A stretch of 44,897 bases of DNA from an uncultured Faecalibacterium sp. (GTDB taxonomy: Bacteria > Bacillota > Clostridia > Oscillospirales > Ruminococcaceae), in contig CAKSZU010000004.1 of the NCBI GenBank assembly GCA_934526125.1, positions 1 through 44,897 of the forward strand, in the 5' to 3' direction. Both the position numbers and the translations under genes were made by a program. Shown piece by piece: positions 1-7,266 of this stretch (its first letter is position 1; every line of letters begins with the position of its first letter). Under the pieces are notes generated by a model. It made no database searches. It was given only the letters and a program-made list of their open reading frames with translations, and was not told the origin of the DNA.

Positions 1-155
1 TCCCGCTCGTCGATCTTGGTGGTGTCGCCCACCAGACCAAAGACGTTGTAGTCCTTGCCGGTGATGAGGGTGACATCAAGGCCCTGCTTTTCAAAGCGGT
101 CCACGATCTTTTCGAGTTCTTCCTTGGGGGTGCCTTTTTTGGTGGAGATGATCAT
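1..155 (-). CDS. aroF: DAHP synthase, N-terminal part (runs off the window)
   Basis: This is the first 51 codons of a gene that continues past the left edge. The start MIISTKKGTPKEELEKI, followed by a GLVGDTT segment, matches the small ferredoxin-like N-terminal domain of class I-beta 3-deoxy-7-phosphoheptulonate synthases, which condense phosphoenolpyruvate and erythrose 4-phosphate in the first step of the shikimate pathway. The TIM-barrel catalytic domain is outside the window, so catalytic residues cannot be checked. An AGAAAGGGA ribosome site lies about 8 bases before the ATG, and the gene starts 15 bases after aroQ ends, so it is the last visible gene of the aro operon. Identification rests on a short stretch plus the operon context. 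Confidence 0.8.
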   Translation of the reverse strand, partial: MIISTKKGTPKEELEKIVDRFEKQGLDVTLITGKDYNVFGLVGDTTKIDER

Positions 156-170
156 TTTTTGTTCCCTTTC

Positions 171-635
171 TTATTGAACCAGATGTGTCTGTGCGCTGCC
201 GTCCATCCGGAGCAGCTGCACCAGGTATGCGCAGGCATGGAGATAGCCGCTGATACCCTCCCCGGCAAAGCGGCCCTGACAGCCGAAGGAGACCACGTCA
301 ACGCTCCGGAACGGCTCCCGTCCGCTGGGGTCGGACAGCATCACCTCTGCCGCGGGCACACCGCAGATCTGCAATGCTTCCAGGATCGCCACGCTGTAAT
401 AGGCGTAGCCGCCGGGGTTGATCACGATGCCGTCGGCCCGGCCGGCGGCGGACTGGATCTCATCAATGAGGTCGCCCTCGTGGTTGGACTGGAAAAATTC
501 CGTCTGAATGTCCATCTGGGCGCAGCCTGCCTCGATATAATCCAGCAGGGTATTGTAATCGATCTGCCCATCAACGCCCGGTTCGGTGAACTGGGTCAGG
601 TTGAGGTTGGGACCGTTAATGACTAAAAATTTCAT
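171..635 (-). CDS. aroQ: type II 3-dehydroquinate dehydratase, atypical active site
   Basis: 154 residues, the usual length for the dodecameric type II dehydroquinase, which turns 3-dehydroquinate into 3-dehydroshikimate in the cytoplasm. Family marks are INGPNLNL at the start, QSNHEGDLIDEI, VINPGGY, and GREPFR followed by GRFAGEGISGY. Compared with my memory of the Mycobacterium enzyme, the lid Arg19 and Tyr24 region is rewritten (EPGVDGQIDY), His81 is Tyr (NPGGYAYYS) and His101 is Met (EVMLSD), while Asn75, Glu99 and Arg108 remain. Either this is a divergent active enzyme or another dehydratase does the job. The ATG at 635 was chosen because GGGAGG lies 6 bases before it; a longer frame lacks this site. 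It overlaps the end of the aroE/aroK gene by 20 bases. Confidence 0.82.
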   Translation of the reverse strand: MKFLVINGPNLNLTQFTEPGVDGQIDYNTLLDYIEAGCAQMDIQTEFFQSNHEGDLIDEIQSAAGRADGIVINPGGYAYYSVAILEALQICGVPAAEVMLSDPSGREPFRSVDVVSFGCQGRFAGEGISGYLHACAYLVQLLRMDGSAQTHLVQ

Positions 636-1872
636 CCAGAGCCTCCCTTGCCGCCGCCACGGCGTCCGCCACGGTGGTCTGATTGGGCACCACCGCATCC
701 GCCGCCGCCAGATACAGCGGGCGGCGCTGGGCTTCCATGGCCTTCAGGGCTTCCTGACTGGTGGAGAGCGGCCGTCCGCCGCCCACGGTCAGGGCGCTCA
801 GGGGCCGGTCGATGAAAAGGATCACGCCGTTCTGGCGCAGGACCCGCAGGTTTTCCGGCTTCTTGATGACGCCGCCCCCGCAGGAAAGCACCTGCCGCCC
901 CTCTTTGGCAAAGCGGGCCGTCTGCTCCGTTTCCAGCTTCCGGAAGGCTTCCTCGCCCTCGGCGGCAAAGATATCCGGGATGCTGCGGCCGTCCGCCCGG
1001 ACGATCTCATCGTCCAGATCCACGAACTTCCGGCCCAGCTGGTCGGCCAGCATCCTGCCCACGGTGGTCTTGCCCGATGAGGGCATCCCGATGAGGGCGA
1101 TGTTCAGCTGCTCCTTCCGCAGGGCCGCTGTGATGCGGGCGATCTCCGCCGGGGCATCGTCGAATTTCCGGCCCAGGAAGTACTCCGCCGCATACACGGC
1201 CTGCGCCGCCAGCATGGCAAGGCCGCCCACGGCCACCGGCACCCCGGCCTCTTCGGCCCGGAGGACCAGCTCCGTCTTGTCCGGGTTGTACACCACGTCC
1301 AGCACGGCTTCCAGTCCGGGCATGGCGGCCACGTCCAGATGACAGACCCCCACGTTGGGGTACATCCCCGCCGGGGTGGTGTTGATGACGATCTGCGCCC
1401 CGCTCCGGGCGGCTTCTTCGTAGGAGAGCTGGCCCTCGGCGGGGGTCCGGCTGACCGTCAGGATCTTTGCCGCACCCTTGTCGCGGGCCACGGCGCTGGT
1501 GGTGTTGTGGGTGCCGCCGGTGCCCAGGATCAGGACGGTCTTTCCGGCAAAGTCCACCCCGTTGGCATCGCACAGGTGGGCAAAGCCCATGTAATCGGTG
1601 TTGTAGCCGTAGAGCAGGCCGTTCTTGTTCACCACCGTATTCACTGCCCCGATGGCCTTGGCCCGGGGGTCAACGTAGGTGCAGTACTCCATCACCAGCT
1701 TTTTATAGGGGATGGTGACGTTGATGGCCCTGAACTGCCGTTTGGTGAGGAACGCCCGGGCCTCCTCCTCGGTGGGCAGGGGGCACAGGTCATACCGATA
1801 GCCGCAGAGCATCTCGTGGATGGTCTTGGAATAAGAGTGCCCCAGCCGGGAGCCGATGAGTCCGTATTCCAT
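616..1872 (-). CDS. aroE-aroK: fused shikimate dehydrogenase / shikimate kinase
   Basis: 418 residues with two complete enzymes. Residues 1 to about 250 are AroE: SRLGHSYSK binds shikimate, NVTIPYKK carries the catalytic Lys, GYNTDYMGF the catalytic Asp, GTGGTHNTT is the NADP loop, and GLAMLAAQA the C-terminal helix. Residues about 255 to 418 are AroK: Walker A GMPSSGKTT, DLDDEI, EEAFRKLE, the glycine triplet CGGGV, GGGRPLS in the lid, and RRPLY. The protein would reduce 3-dehydroshikimate and then phosphorylate shikimate. These are usually separate proteins; the link is short and both halves look intact. The ATG directly abuts the aroC stop codon with no spacer, so translation is probably coupled. 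A frameshift artefact is unlikely because the reading frame is open throughout. Confidence 0.93.
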   Translation of the reverse strand: MEYGLIGSRLGHSYSKTIHEMLCGYRYDLCPLPTEEEARAFLTKRQFRAINVTIPYKKLVMEYCTYVDPRAKAIGAVNTVVNKNGLLYGYNTDYMGFAHLCDANGVDFAGKTVLILGTGGTHNTTSAVARDKGAAKILTVSRTPAEGQLSYEEAARSGAQIVINTTPAGMYPNVGVCHLDVAAMPGLEAVLDVVYNPDKTELVLRAEEAGVPVAVGGLAMLAAQAVYAAEYFLGRKFDDAPAEIARITAALRKEQLNIALIGMPSSGKTTVGRMLADQLGRKFVDLDDEIVRADGRSIPDIFAAEGEEAFRKLETEQTARFAKEGRQVLSCGGGVIKKPENLRVLRQNGVILFIDRPLSALTVGGGRPLSTSQEALKAMEAQRRPLYLAAADAVVPNQTTVADAVAAAREALDEIFSH

Positions 1873-3015
1873 TTACAGTTCCTCCTTGCGGTAGCCGACC
1901 GGGTCTTCCATCCAGGCCATGCCGTATTTCGCCGTCAGCAGGTCGCCCACGGCCAGCGCCGCTGCGCAGGTCTGCACGATGGCGGCCCGGGGCACGATGC
2001 AGGGGTCGTGGCGGCCCTGAACAGACAGCTCCGCGTCCTTTTTCGCGAGATAATCCACGGTCTCCTGCGGCTTATAGATGCTGGGGGTGGGCTTGACGGC
2101 AGTGCGGAACACCACCGGCATCCCGTTGGAGATGCCGCCGTTCAGGCCCGCGTTGTGGTTGGTGGCCGTCACGACCCGGTCCCCCTGCATCCGGAACGCA
2201 TCGTTGGCCTCGGAGCCCCGCATCCCCGCAAAACCGAAGCCGGAGCCGAACTCGATGCCCTTGACCGCCGGGATGGAGAAGGCCAGATGGGCCAGCTCGC
2301 TCTCCACGCTGTCAAAATACGGCTCGCCGACCCCGGCGGGCAGGCCGAGGACGGCCGTCTCCAGCACACCGCCCACGCTGTCGCCATCGGCTCCGGCGGC
2401 CCGGATGGCCGCCTTCATGGGCTCTTCCACCGTGCCGTCCAGCAGGGCGAAGCCCTCCGCCTTGTTCAGCAGGGCCTCGGCCTGCGCCGCCAGCTGATCC
2501 GGGGCGTTCAGCGCAAAGGGGGTGTCGGCGATCCCGGCGCACTGCCCGATGTGGGTCACGATCTCAATGCCGGCCCGGTGCAGGGCCCCCAGCACAAGGG
2601 AGCCGCCTGCCACCAGCGCGGCGGTGAGCCGCCCCGAGAAGTGGCCGCCTCCCCGGGCGTCCTGAAAGCCGTGGTACTTGGCGTAGGCCGTGTAGTCCGC
2701 ATGGCCGGGCCGCAGCAGGTCCGCCGTTTTGGCGTAATCGCCGCTGCGGGTGTTCTGATTTTCGATCATCAGGGCAATGGAAGTGCCGGTGGCGCGGCCG
2801 TTCACCACACCGGACAGAAACCGCACGGTGTCGGCCTCCACCCGGGCGGTGGAAAGCCCGTCGCCCCGGGCCCGGCGTTTATCCATGCAGGCCGTCAGGA
2901 GCTGCTCATCCACCGGGACCCCGGCCGCCATGCCGTCCAGCACCGCGCCGATGGCCGCGCCGTGGCTCTCGCCGAAGAGGGTCAGGGCAAGATCACTGCC
3001 GAAGGTGTTCTTCAT
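1873..3015 (-). CDS. aroC: chorismate synthase
   Basis: 380 residues, full length. It converts 5-enolpyruvylshikimate 3-phosphate to chorismate using reduced FMN. Motifs seen are FGESHG near the start, RRARGDGLSTARVE, NQNTRSGDY, the RPGHADYTAYAKY block and RGGGHFSGR, and near the end GRHDPCIVPRAA, all signatures of AroC. It sits third in the operon, 3 bases after aroB and touching aroE/aroK. The ATG at 3015 gives the standard N-terminus. The preceding enzyme of the pathway, EPSP synthase (aroA), is not found in this window and must be elsewhere or beyond the left edge. Confidence 0.97.
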   Translation of the reverse strand: MKNTFGSDLALTLFGESHGAAIGAVLDGMAAGVPVDEQLLTACMDKRRARGDGLSTARVEADTVRFLSGVVNGRATGTSIALMIENQNTRSGDYAKTADLLRPGHADYTAYAKYHGFQDARGGGHFSGRLTAALVAGGSLVLGALHRAGIEIVTHIGQCAGIADTPFALNAPDQLAAQAEALLNKAEGFALLDGTVEEPMKAAIRAAGADGDSVGGVLETAVLGLPAGVGEPYFDSVESELAHLAFSIPAVKGIEFGSGFGFAGMRGSEANDAFRMQGDRVVTATNHNAGLNGGISNGMPVVFRTAVKPTPSIYKPQETVDYLAKKDAELSVQGRHDPCIVPRAAIVQTCAAALAVGDLLTAKYGMAWMEDPVGYRKEEL

Positions 3016-3018
3016 GGT

Positions 3019-4062
3019 TTATTCCTCCATGCCCAGCAGGGGGCGCAGGCCCTCCACGGGCAGGGTCTCGGCCTTCCAGCAGCCCAGACCCGGCACCTTG
3101 ATGATGGTGATCTGGCCGCCCTGGGCCTTCTTGTCGTGCAGCATTTCCGCCAGCACCTTTTCCTTGTCGTAGGTGGTGCGGGTGGGCAGGCCGATGCGGC
3201 GGTAGACTGCCCGCACCCGCTTCTGCAGGGCCTTGGATTCGATCATGGGCAGCATGCCCAGCGCCACGCACTCGCCGTGGAACAGGCCCACGGTGCGGCG
3301 GCCCTTGATGCCCTTGACGGCCTCGATGCCGTGGCCGATGGTGTGGCCGAAGTTCAGAGCCTTGCGCATCCCGTGCTCGGTCTCGTCCTGCTCCACGATG
3401 TTCTTTTTGAACCGCAGGCTGCGGCAGATGATCTCGTTGATCTGGGTGTCGATATCGCCCTTCTCAAAGATGGCGAAGAGTTCCGGGTCGGCCAGCAGAC
3501 CGGCCTTGACCGCCTCGGCCAGACCGTTGATGTAGTGGCGGCGGGGCAGGGTGGAGAGGGTGTCCGGGTCTACGATGACCAGTTTGGGCTGCCAGAAGGA
3601 ACCCACGATGTTCTTGGTATCGCCCAGATCCACGGCCGTCTTGCCGCCGATGGAGGAGTCGATCATGGAAAGGGTTGTGGTGGGGCAGTTGATGAAATCA
3701 ATGCCCCGCATATAGATAGATGCGGCAAAGCCGGCCAGGTCGCCGACCACGCCGCCGCCCACGGCCACCACAAGGTCGCCGCGGCCCATATTGAACGCCA
3801 GCATCTGCCGCAGGACGGTCTCCAGAATCTTGAAGCTCTTGCTGCCCTCGCCCTGGGGCACCGTGATGATGGTGGATTCCCGGCACTGGTCGGCCACCCG
3901 CTGGGCATACTGAGCCGGCACCCCGCTGTCAGTGACCACAGCCACCTTCCGGTCCAGCCGGGCGAACTGATACAGATTTTCCAGTGCGCCGTTCTTCAGG
4001 ATGATGTCATAGCTGCGCTCGCCCAGGTTCATGGTGAGCTTGGTTCCGATGAATTCACTCAT
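3019..4062 (-). CDS. aroB: 3-dehydroquinate synthase
   Basis: 347 residues, normal length. It closes the ring of the DAHP synthase product to 3-dehydroquinate, using NAD and a metal ion. The sequence shows GEGSKSF, AVGGGVVGDLAGF (NAD binding), PTTTLSMIDSSIGGKTAVD, the Glu of GLAEAVKAGLL and the His of NFGHTIGHGIE, the latter two metal ligands in the family. Its start codon overlaps the pheA stop in an ATGA arrangement, which points to coupled translation. Nothing unusual. Confidence 0.97.
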   Translation of the reverse strand: MSEFIGTKLTMNLGERSYDIILKNGALENLYQFARLDRKVAVVTDSGVPAQYAQRVADQCRESTIITVPQGEGSKSFKILETVLRQMLAFNMGRGDLVVAVGGGVVGDLAGFAASIYMRGIDFINCPTTTLSMIDSSIGGKTAVDLGDTKNIVGSFWQPKLVIVDPDTLSTLPRRHYINGLAEAVKAGLLADPELFAIFEKGDIDTQINEIICRSLRFKKNIVEQDETEHGMRKALNFGHTIGHGIEAVKGIKGRRTVGLFHGECVALGMLPMIESKALQKRVRAVYRRIGLPTRTTYDKEKVLAEMLHDKKAQGGQITIIKVPGLGCWKAETLPVEGLRPLLGMEE

Positions 4063-5132
4063 TTCGTATACACTCCTAACAGCCGTACCGTGCGGCAGAT
4101 ATGGTTCAGCTCGCGCAGAAGCGCAGCCGTCTCGTCGGCGGTGGGGTCGCCCACCAGCTCGACATAAAAATAATAATCAAAGGGGACATGGGGCAGAGGG
4201 CGGCTCTTGATGGACTCCATATCGTAGCCGCTGGCACCGATGACCTGGATGACCTCGGCCAGCTTGCCGGGCTTGTTGTCCACCGTGAACAGCAGCGAGA
4301 ACCGGTTGCCCGCCGTGGGCTTTTCGCGGCTGAGGACGATGAACCGGGTGGTGTTGTCGCCGTCGGTGTTGATGCTGGGCACCAGCACCTCCAGCCCGTA
4401 GAGGGCCGCCGTCTCCACGCTGGCAATGGCTGCCTTGGTCTTATCGCCGCTCTCGGCCACGAACTTGGCCGCCATGGCCGTGTTGGGCATGGCCGTGGCC
4501 GGCAGGCGGAACTGCTTGAGGAAAGTCTCGCTCTGGGCGATGGCCTGCTGGTGGCTGTACACATGGGTCAGGTCCGACAGCTGGGTGCCGGGCAATACCA
4601 GCAGGTTCTGGGAGATGGGCAGGTCGCAGACCCCCACCACCCACAGCCCCGGGTGGTTGTAGCACAGGTCCAGCACCGCCGAGACATCGCCCGCGTGGCT
4701 GTTCTCGAAGGGCACGACGCCGTGGGCTGCATCCCCCTTCTCCACCGCATCGAACACCTCGTCCCAGGTGGGGAAGCTCACCGCCTCGGCGTGGGGAAAC
4801 AGGGCCCGGAGGGCGATATGGGCAAACGCGCCCTCCACGCCCTGATAGGCGGCCCGGTTCCGGCCCAGCACCTCGGCCTCGTACTGTTTGGCCACGTCCA
4901 TCATGTTCTGCACATGGTCGCGGTAATAGGGGCGCAGAGCCGGATTCTGGATCCGGCGCTCTGCCTTATCCAGCACAACGGCCTCCCGCGACGCATCGAA
5001 GATCGGCAGGCCATGGGCCTTTTTGTATTCTGCCACGCTGAGTACCGCCGCCATCCGCCGTTCAAACAGGGCGGCCAACTGGGCATCCACCGCGTCGATC
5101 TCGGCGCGGGCCTGTTCCAGTGCGTCCATCAT
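4059..5132 (-). CDS. pheA: bifunctional chorismate mutase / prephenate dehydratase
   Basis: 357 residues in three parts. Residues 1-80 are an AroQ-class chorismate mutase helix bundle (RAEIDAVDAQ, YKKAHGLPI, SRE). Residues about 92-270 are prephenate dehydratase (YQGVEGAFA, VPFENSHAG, and the DNTTRF signature). Residues about 278-357 form an ACT domain with GYDMESIKSRP, the ESRP-type phenylalanine-sensing site. It makes phenylpyruvate and is probably inhibited by phenylalanine. Two adjacent ATGs at 5132 and 5129 follow AAAGGA; the first was taken. An upstream in-frame extension lacks family similarity and passes through the promoter. It is the promoter-proximal gene of the operon, so a phenylalanine-branch enzyme leads a common-pathway operon. 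Confidence 0.95.
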   Translation of the reverse strand: MMDALEQARAEIDAVDAQLAALFERRMAAVLSVAEYKKAHGLPIFDASREAVVLDKAERRIQNPALRPYYRDHVQNMMDVAKQYEAEVLGRNRAAYQGVEGAFAHIALRALFPHAEAVSFPTWDEVFDAVEKGDAAHGVVPFENSHAGDVSAVLDLCYNHPGLWVVGVCDLPISQNLLVLPGTQLSDLTHVYSHQQAIAQSETFLKQFRLPATAMPNTAMAAKFVAESGDKTKAAIASVETAALYGLEVLVPSINTDGDNTTRFIVLSREKPTAGNRFSLLFTVDNKPGKLAEVIQVIGASGYDMESIKSRPLPHVPFDYYFYVELVGDPTADETAALLRELNHICRTVRLLGVYTK

Positions 5133-5174
5133 TCCACATCCTTTGCATTCGTGTTGCATTTGCGATACCTGATT

Positions 5175-5203
5175 AGTATACCATAACCGGGACATGGAAA
5201 CAA
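5175..5203 (-). promoter_or_regulatory. sigma-A promoter of the aro/pheA operon
   Basis: On the minus strand, -35 TTGTTT (5198-5203) and -10 TATACT (5175-5180) are 17 bases apart. Transcription would begin near 5168, leaving a leader of about 36 bases. That is too short for a T-box or a leader-peptide attenuator, so I see no RNA-level control here. Confidence 0.75.
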
Positions 5204-5259
5204 CAAAGGCCGCTTGCTTTCAGAGCGTATAATTTTTCAAATCACCCTGCCATGAAACG

Positions 5260-5295
5260 AAAAAAATTGCAAAGGGCGGCAGCCCTCTGCAATTT
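5260..5295 (-). terminator. terminator after plsC and its small partner
   Basis: A 14-base stem with one mismatch (AAATTGCAAAGGGC against GCCCTCTGCAATTT, loop GGCA), followed on the minus strand by seven Ts. It ends the transcript of the 5308-6218 genes before the aro promoter. Confidence 0.8.
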
Positions 5296-5307
5296 CTGCG
5301 TATTTTC

Positions 5308-5493
5308 CTATTCGTTCCGGTTCTTTTTCAGGTCTTCCCGGCTCCGGGCGGTCCCGTAATACCGGCCGTATGGATTGTCCAGGTCGGCGGCCCGGGGCGG
5401 GGCCGGGCGGGGCTGCTGCTCTGCGGCCGGGGCCGCGGGGCGCGGGGCGCCTTTTGCGCGGCGCACCACCCGGTAATGCCGGCCCGGTCTCAT
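5308..5493 (-). CDS. small basic protein coupled to plsC, function unknown
   Basis: 61 residues. Begins MRPGRHYRVVRRAKG, then an alanine- and proline-rich stretch, then LDNPYGRYYGTARSRED and a charged tail KKNRNE. It has no signal peptide, membrane segment or recognised domain. Its ATG overlaps the plsC stop codon as ATGA, and the terminator follows 12 bases after its stop, so it fits neatly as the second gene of a two-gene unit. The Pro/Ala-rich middle could be a flexible linker. Low complexity and high GC make a spurious frame possible, but the coupling argues for a real gene. Confidence 0.55.
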   Translation of the reverse strand: MRPGRHYRVVRRAKGAPRPAAPAAEQQPRPAPPRAADLDNPYGRYYGTARSREDLKKNRNE

Positions 5494-6218
5494 CGCAGCT
5501 GGGCCAGAATGGTCTGGCGGACGGCATCCGGCAGCTGCTTCTGTTCATCCCGGCTCATGCCTGCCGTCCGGATGGAGGGCAGGATGCGCACCCGGATGTT
5601 GCCGGGGGTCGCCCGGTTGCCGTGGCTCTCGAACAGACCCCGGGCACCGGTGACCGCCACCGGCACCACGGGGACGCCGGTCTTGATGGCGATGCGGAAG
5701 GCACCGGCCTTGAACTCCCCGGCACCGCCTTCCTCGCCCTTATAGCGGGTGCCCTCCGGGAAGATGACAAAGCTCTTACCGCCCTCCACGATGGCAGTGG
5801 CATCGTTCAGCGCCCGGACCGAGGCCCGGATGTCGTCCCGCTTGACGAAAACGCAGCCCAGCAGCTTCATCCAGCGGTTGAGCAGGGGGATCTTTTCCAG
5901 CTCCTCCTTGGCCAGGATGCCGTGGGGCGCGTCCAGCGCCGCCAGCAGGATGGGGATGTCAAAATAGCTGCGGTGGTTGACCACAAAGACGCAGGGGGTA
6001 TCCGCGGGGATGTTCTCCTGCCCCTCCACGGTCATCCGGGCACCGGTCACCTTCAGGATGCCCCGGCTCCAGTGGGGGATATGCTTTGCAACAATGGCTT
6101 CCACCGTTTCCAGATCGCCTGCCGCAAGGGCTTTTTCGCCCCGGCGCAGGACCCCGTAATGCACGATCATGTATCCGAACAGATAAACGAACAACGCAAT
6201 GGTGCGCAGAATGCTCAT
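5490..6218 (-). CDS. plsC: 1-acyl-sn-glycerol-3-phosphate acyltransferase
   Basis: 242 residues. Acylates lysophosphatidic acid to phosphatidic acid at the inner face of the membrane. The family's catalytic NH-x4-D box is NHRSYFD, and the substrate box is FPEGTRYKG; VPVVPVAVTG is the fourth conserved block. A hydrophobic segment at residues about 4-20 probably anchors it. The start at 6218 has AAGGAGG about 7 bases upstream; a 17-residue longer version would begin with a non-conserved stretch. A possible TACAAT -10 box sits near 6256-6261 but its -35 is poor. Confidence 0.9.
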   Translation of the reverse strand: MSILRTIALFVYLFGYMIVHYGVLRRGEKALAAGDLETVEAIVAKHIPHWSRGILKVTGARMTVEGQENIPADTPCVFVVNHRSYFDIPILLAALDAPHGILAKEELEKIPLLNRWMKLLGCVFVKRDDIRASVRALNDATAIVEGGKSFVIFPEGTRYKGEEGGAGEFKAGAFRIAIKTGVPVVPVAVTGARGLFESHGNRATPGNIRVRILPSIRTAGMSRDEQKQLPDAVRQTILAQLR

Positions 6219-6324
6219 GGTTCTTTCCTCCTTCCGGCCCCCGGAAGGGCCTGCCTCATTGTAACACACTTTGGCGCAAACCGGAAGAGAACATACTTTT
6301 TTTACAAATGGGGGCCTTTATGGC

Positions 6325-6353
6325 TTGCAAATTCCACAAAATCCGGGTATATT
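6325..6353 (+). promoter_or_regulatory. promoter for the YesL-like gene and its followers
   Basis: TTGCAA at 6325-6330 and TATATT at 6348-6353 with a 17-base spacer, about 58 bases before the start codon at 6412. It lies back to back with plsC. Confidence 0.65.
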
Positions 6354-6411
6354 TATAAGCAGAAAGGCAGCACAATGGCTGCTGCCGCACAAGAGAGGGA
6401 TCAGAGAAGCA

Positions 6412-7230
6412 ATGGGACTCTTTTCTTCCAGATACTACAAAGAAGGGCCCGGCGTTGAGAAGGACGCCCCCCGCAAAAAGGGCATCGCCCGTTTTTTTGA
6501 GGTCGTGGGCCGGGATCTGAACAGCCTGTTCCTGGCAAACGTACTCACCTTCGTGGGCTTTTTGCCCATGATCTGCATCGTGTATCTCGGTTTTCTGGCC
6601 GGGAGCCTGCCCCTGCTGCTGGCAGGGGCCGTGATCGGCGGGCTGTTTGCCGGCCCGGCGCTCTCCGGCATGTACGACACCGTCCTGCGGGCTTTGCGGG
6701 ATGAGCCCGGTTACTGGTGGGCCACCTACCGCCGGGCCTTCCGGCAGAACGCGAAAGCCAGCCTCCTGCCCGGCATCCTGTACGGGCTGGTGGTCACCGT
6801 CCAGATCTATCTGGTCTGGTTCTGCGCCCGCTCGCTTTCCGACGGCAATGTCAGCATCCCGCTGTGGGTGGCCACGGCGCTGAATCTGGTGCTGTTCCAC
6901 ATGCTGTTTTCCTACCTGTGGCCCCAGATCGTCCTGCTGGACCAGCCCCTGATCCTGACGCTGAAAAACTGCCTGACCTGTATGCTGGCCTTCTTCCCCC
7001 GGGCACTGGCCGCCGCTCTGGTGACCATCCTGTCCGGCGGACTTCTGGTCACCATGATCCCCGCCGGGCTGTTCCTGATCCTTCTGGCGGGCTTCTGGCT
7101 GCCCTGCCTGATCTGCTGCCAGATCGTTTACCCCGATATGGACCGGGTCTTTCACATTGAGGAGAACATCCGCAAGCTTCACGAGGCCCAGCGGGCCGCT
7201 GCAACCGGACAGGACACCCCCGAAGAATGA
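6412..7230 (+). CDS. YesL-like (DUF624) integral membrane protein
   Basis: 272 residues with about six hydrophobic segments: LANVLTFVGFLPMICIVYLG, LLLAGAVIGGLFAGPALSG, LPGILYGLVVTVQIYLVW, WVATALNLVLFHMLF, ALAAALVTILSGGLLVTMI and LFLILLAGFWLPCLICC. The layout of a cytoplasmic start, a long first loop with GMYDTVLRALRDEPGYWWATYRRAFRQ, and short later loops is that of DUF624 proteins, often found near carbohydrate-uptake genes; their biochemical role is unknown. The ATG follows GAGAGGGAT. No sugar transport genes are adjacent here. The next gene begins 36 bases downstream, probably in the same transcript. Confidence 0.7.
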   Translation: MGLFSSRYYKEGPGVEKDAPRKKGIARFFEVVGRDLNSLFLANVLTFVGFLPMICIVYLGFLAGSLPLLLAGAVIGGLFAGPALSGMYDTVLRALRDEPGYWWATYRRAFRQNAKASLLPGILYGLVVTVQIYLVWFCARSLSDGNVSIPLWVATALNLVLFHMLFSYLWPQIVLLDQPLILTLKNCLTCMLAFFPRALAAALVTILSGGLLVTMIPAGLFLILLAGFWLPCLICCQIVYPDMDRVFHIEENIRKLHEAQRAAATGQDTPEE

Positions 7231-7266
7231 TACACCGCCCACAGCGCGCAAAGGAGAGAAGTGCGG

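Noticed and set aside
1339..4167. Plus-strand open frame of more than 900 codons across the aro operon.
   Set aside because: It is the antisense of aroE, aroC and aroB, without a ribosome site or recognisable domain.
5132..5168. Possible T-box or leader-peptide attenuator before pheA.
   Set aside because: The promoter leaves only about 36 leader bases, no specifier loop and no terminator.
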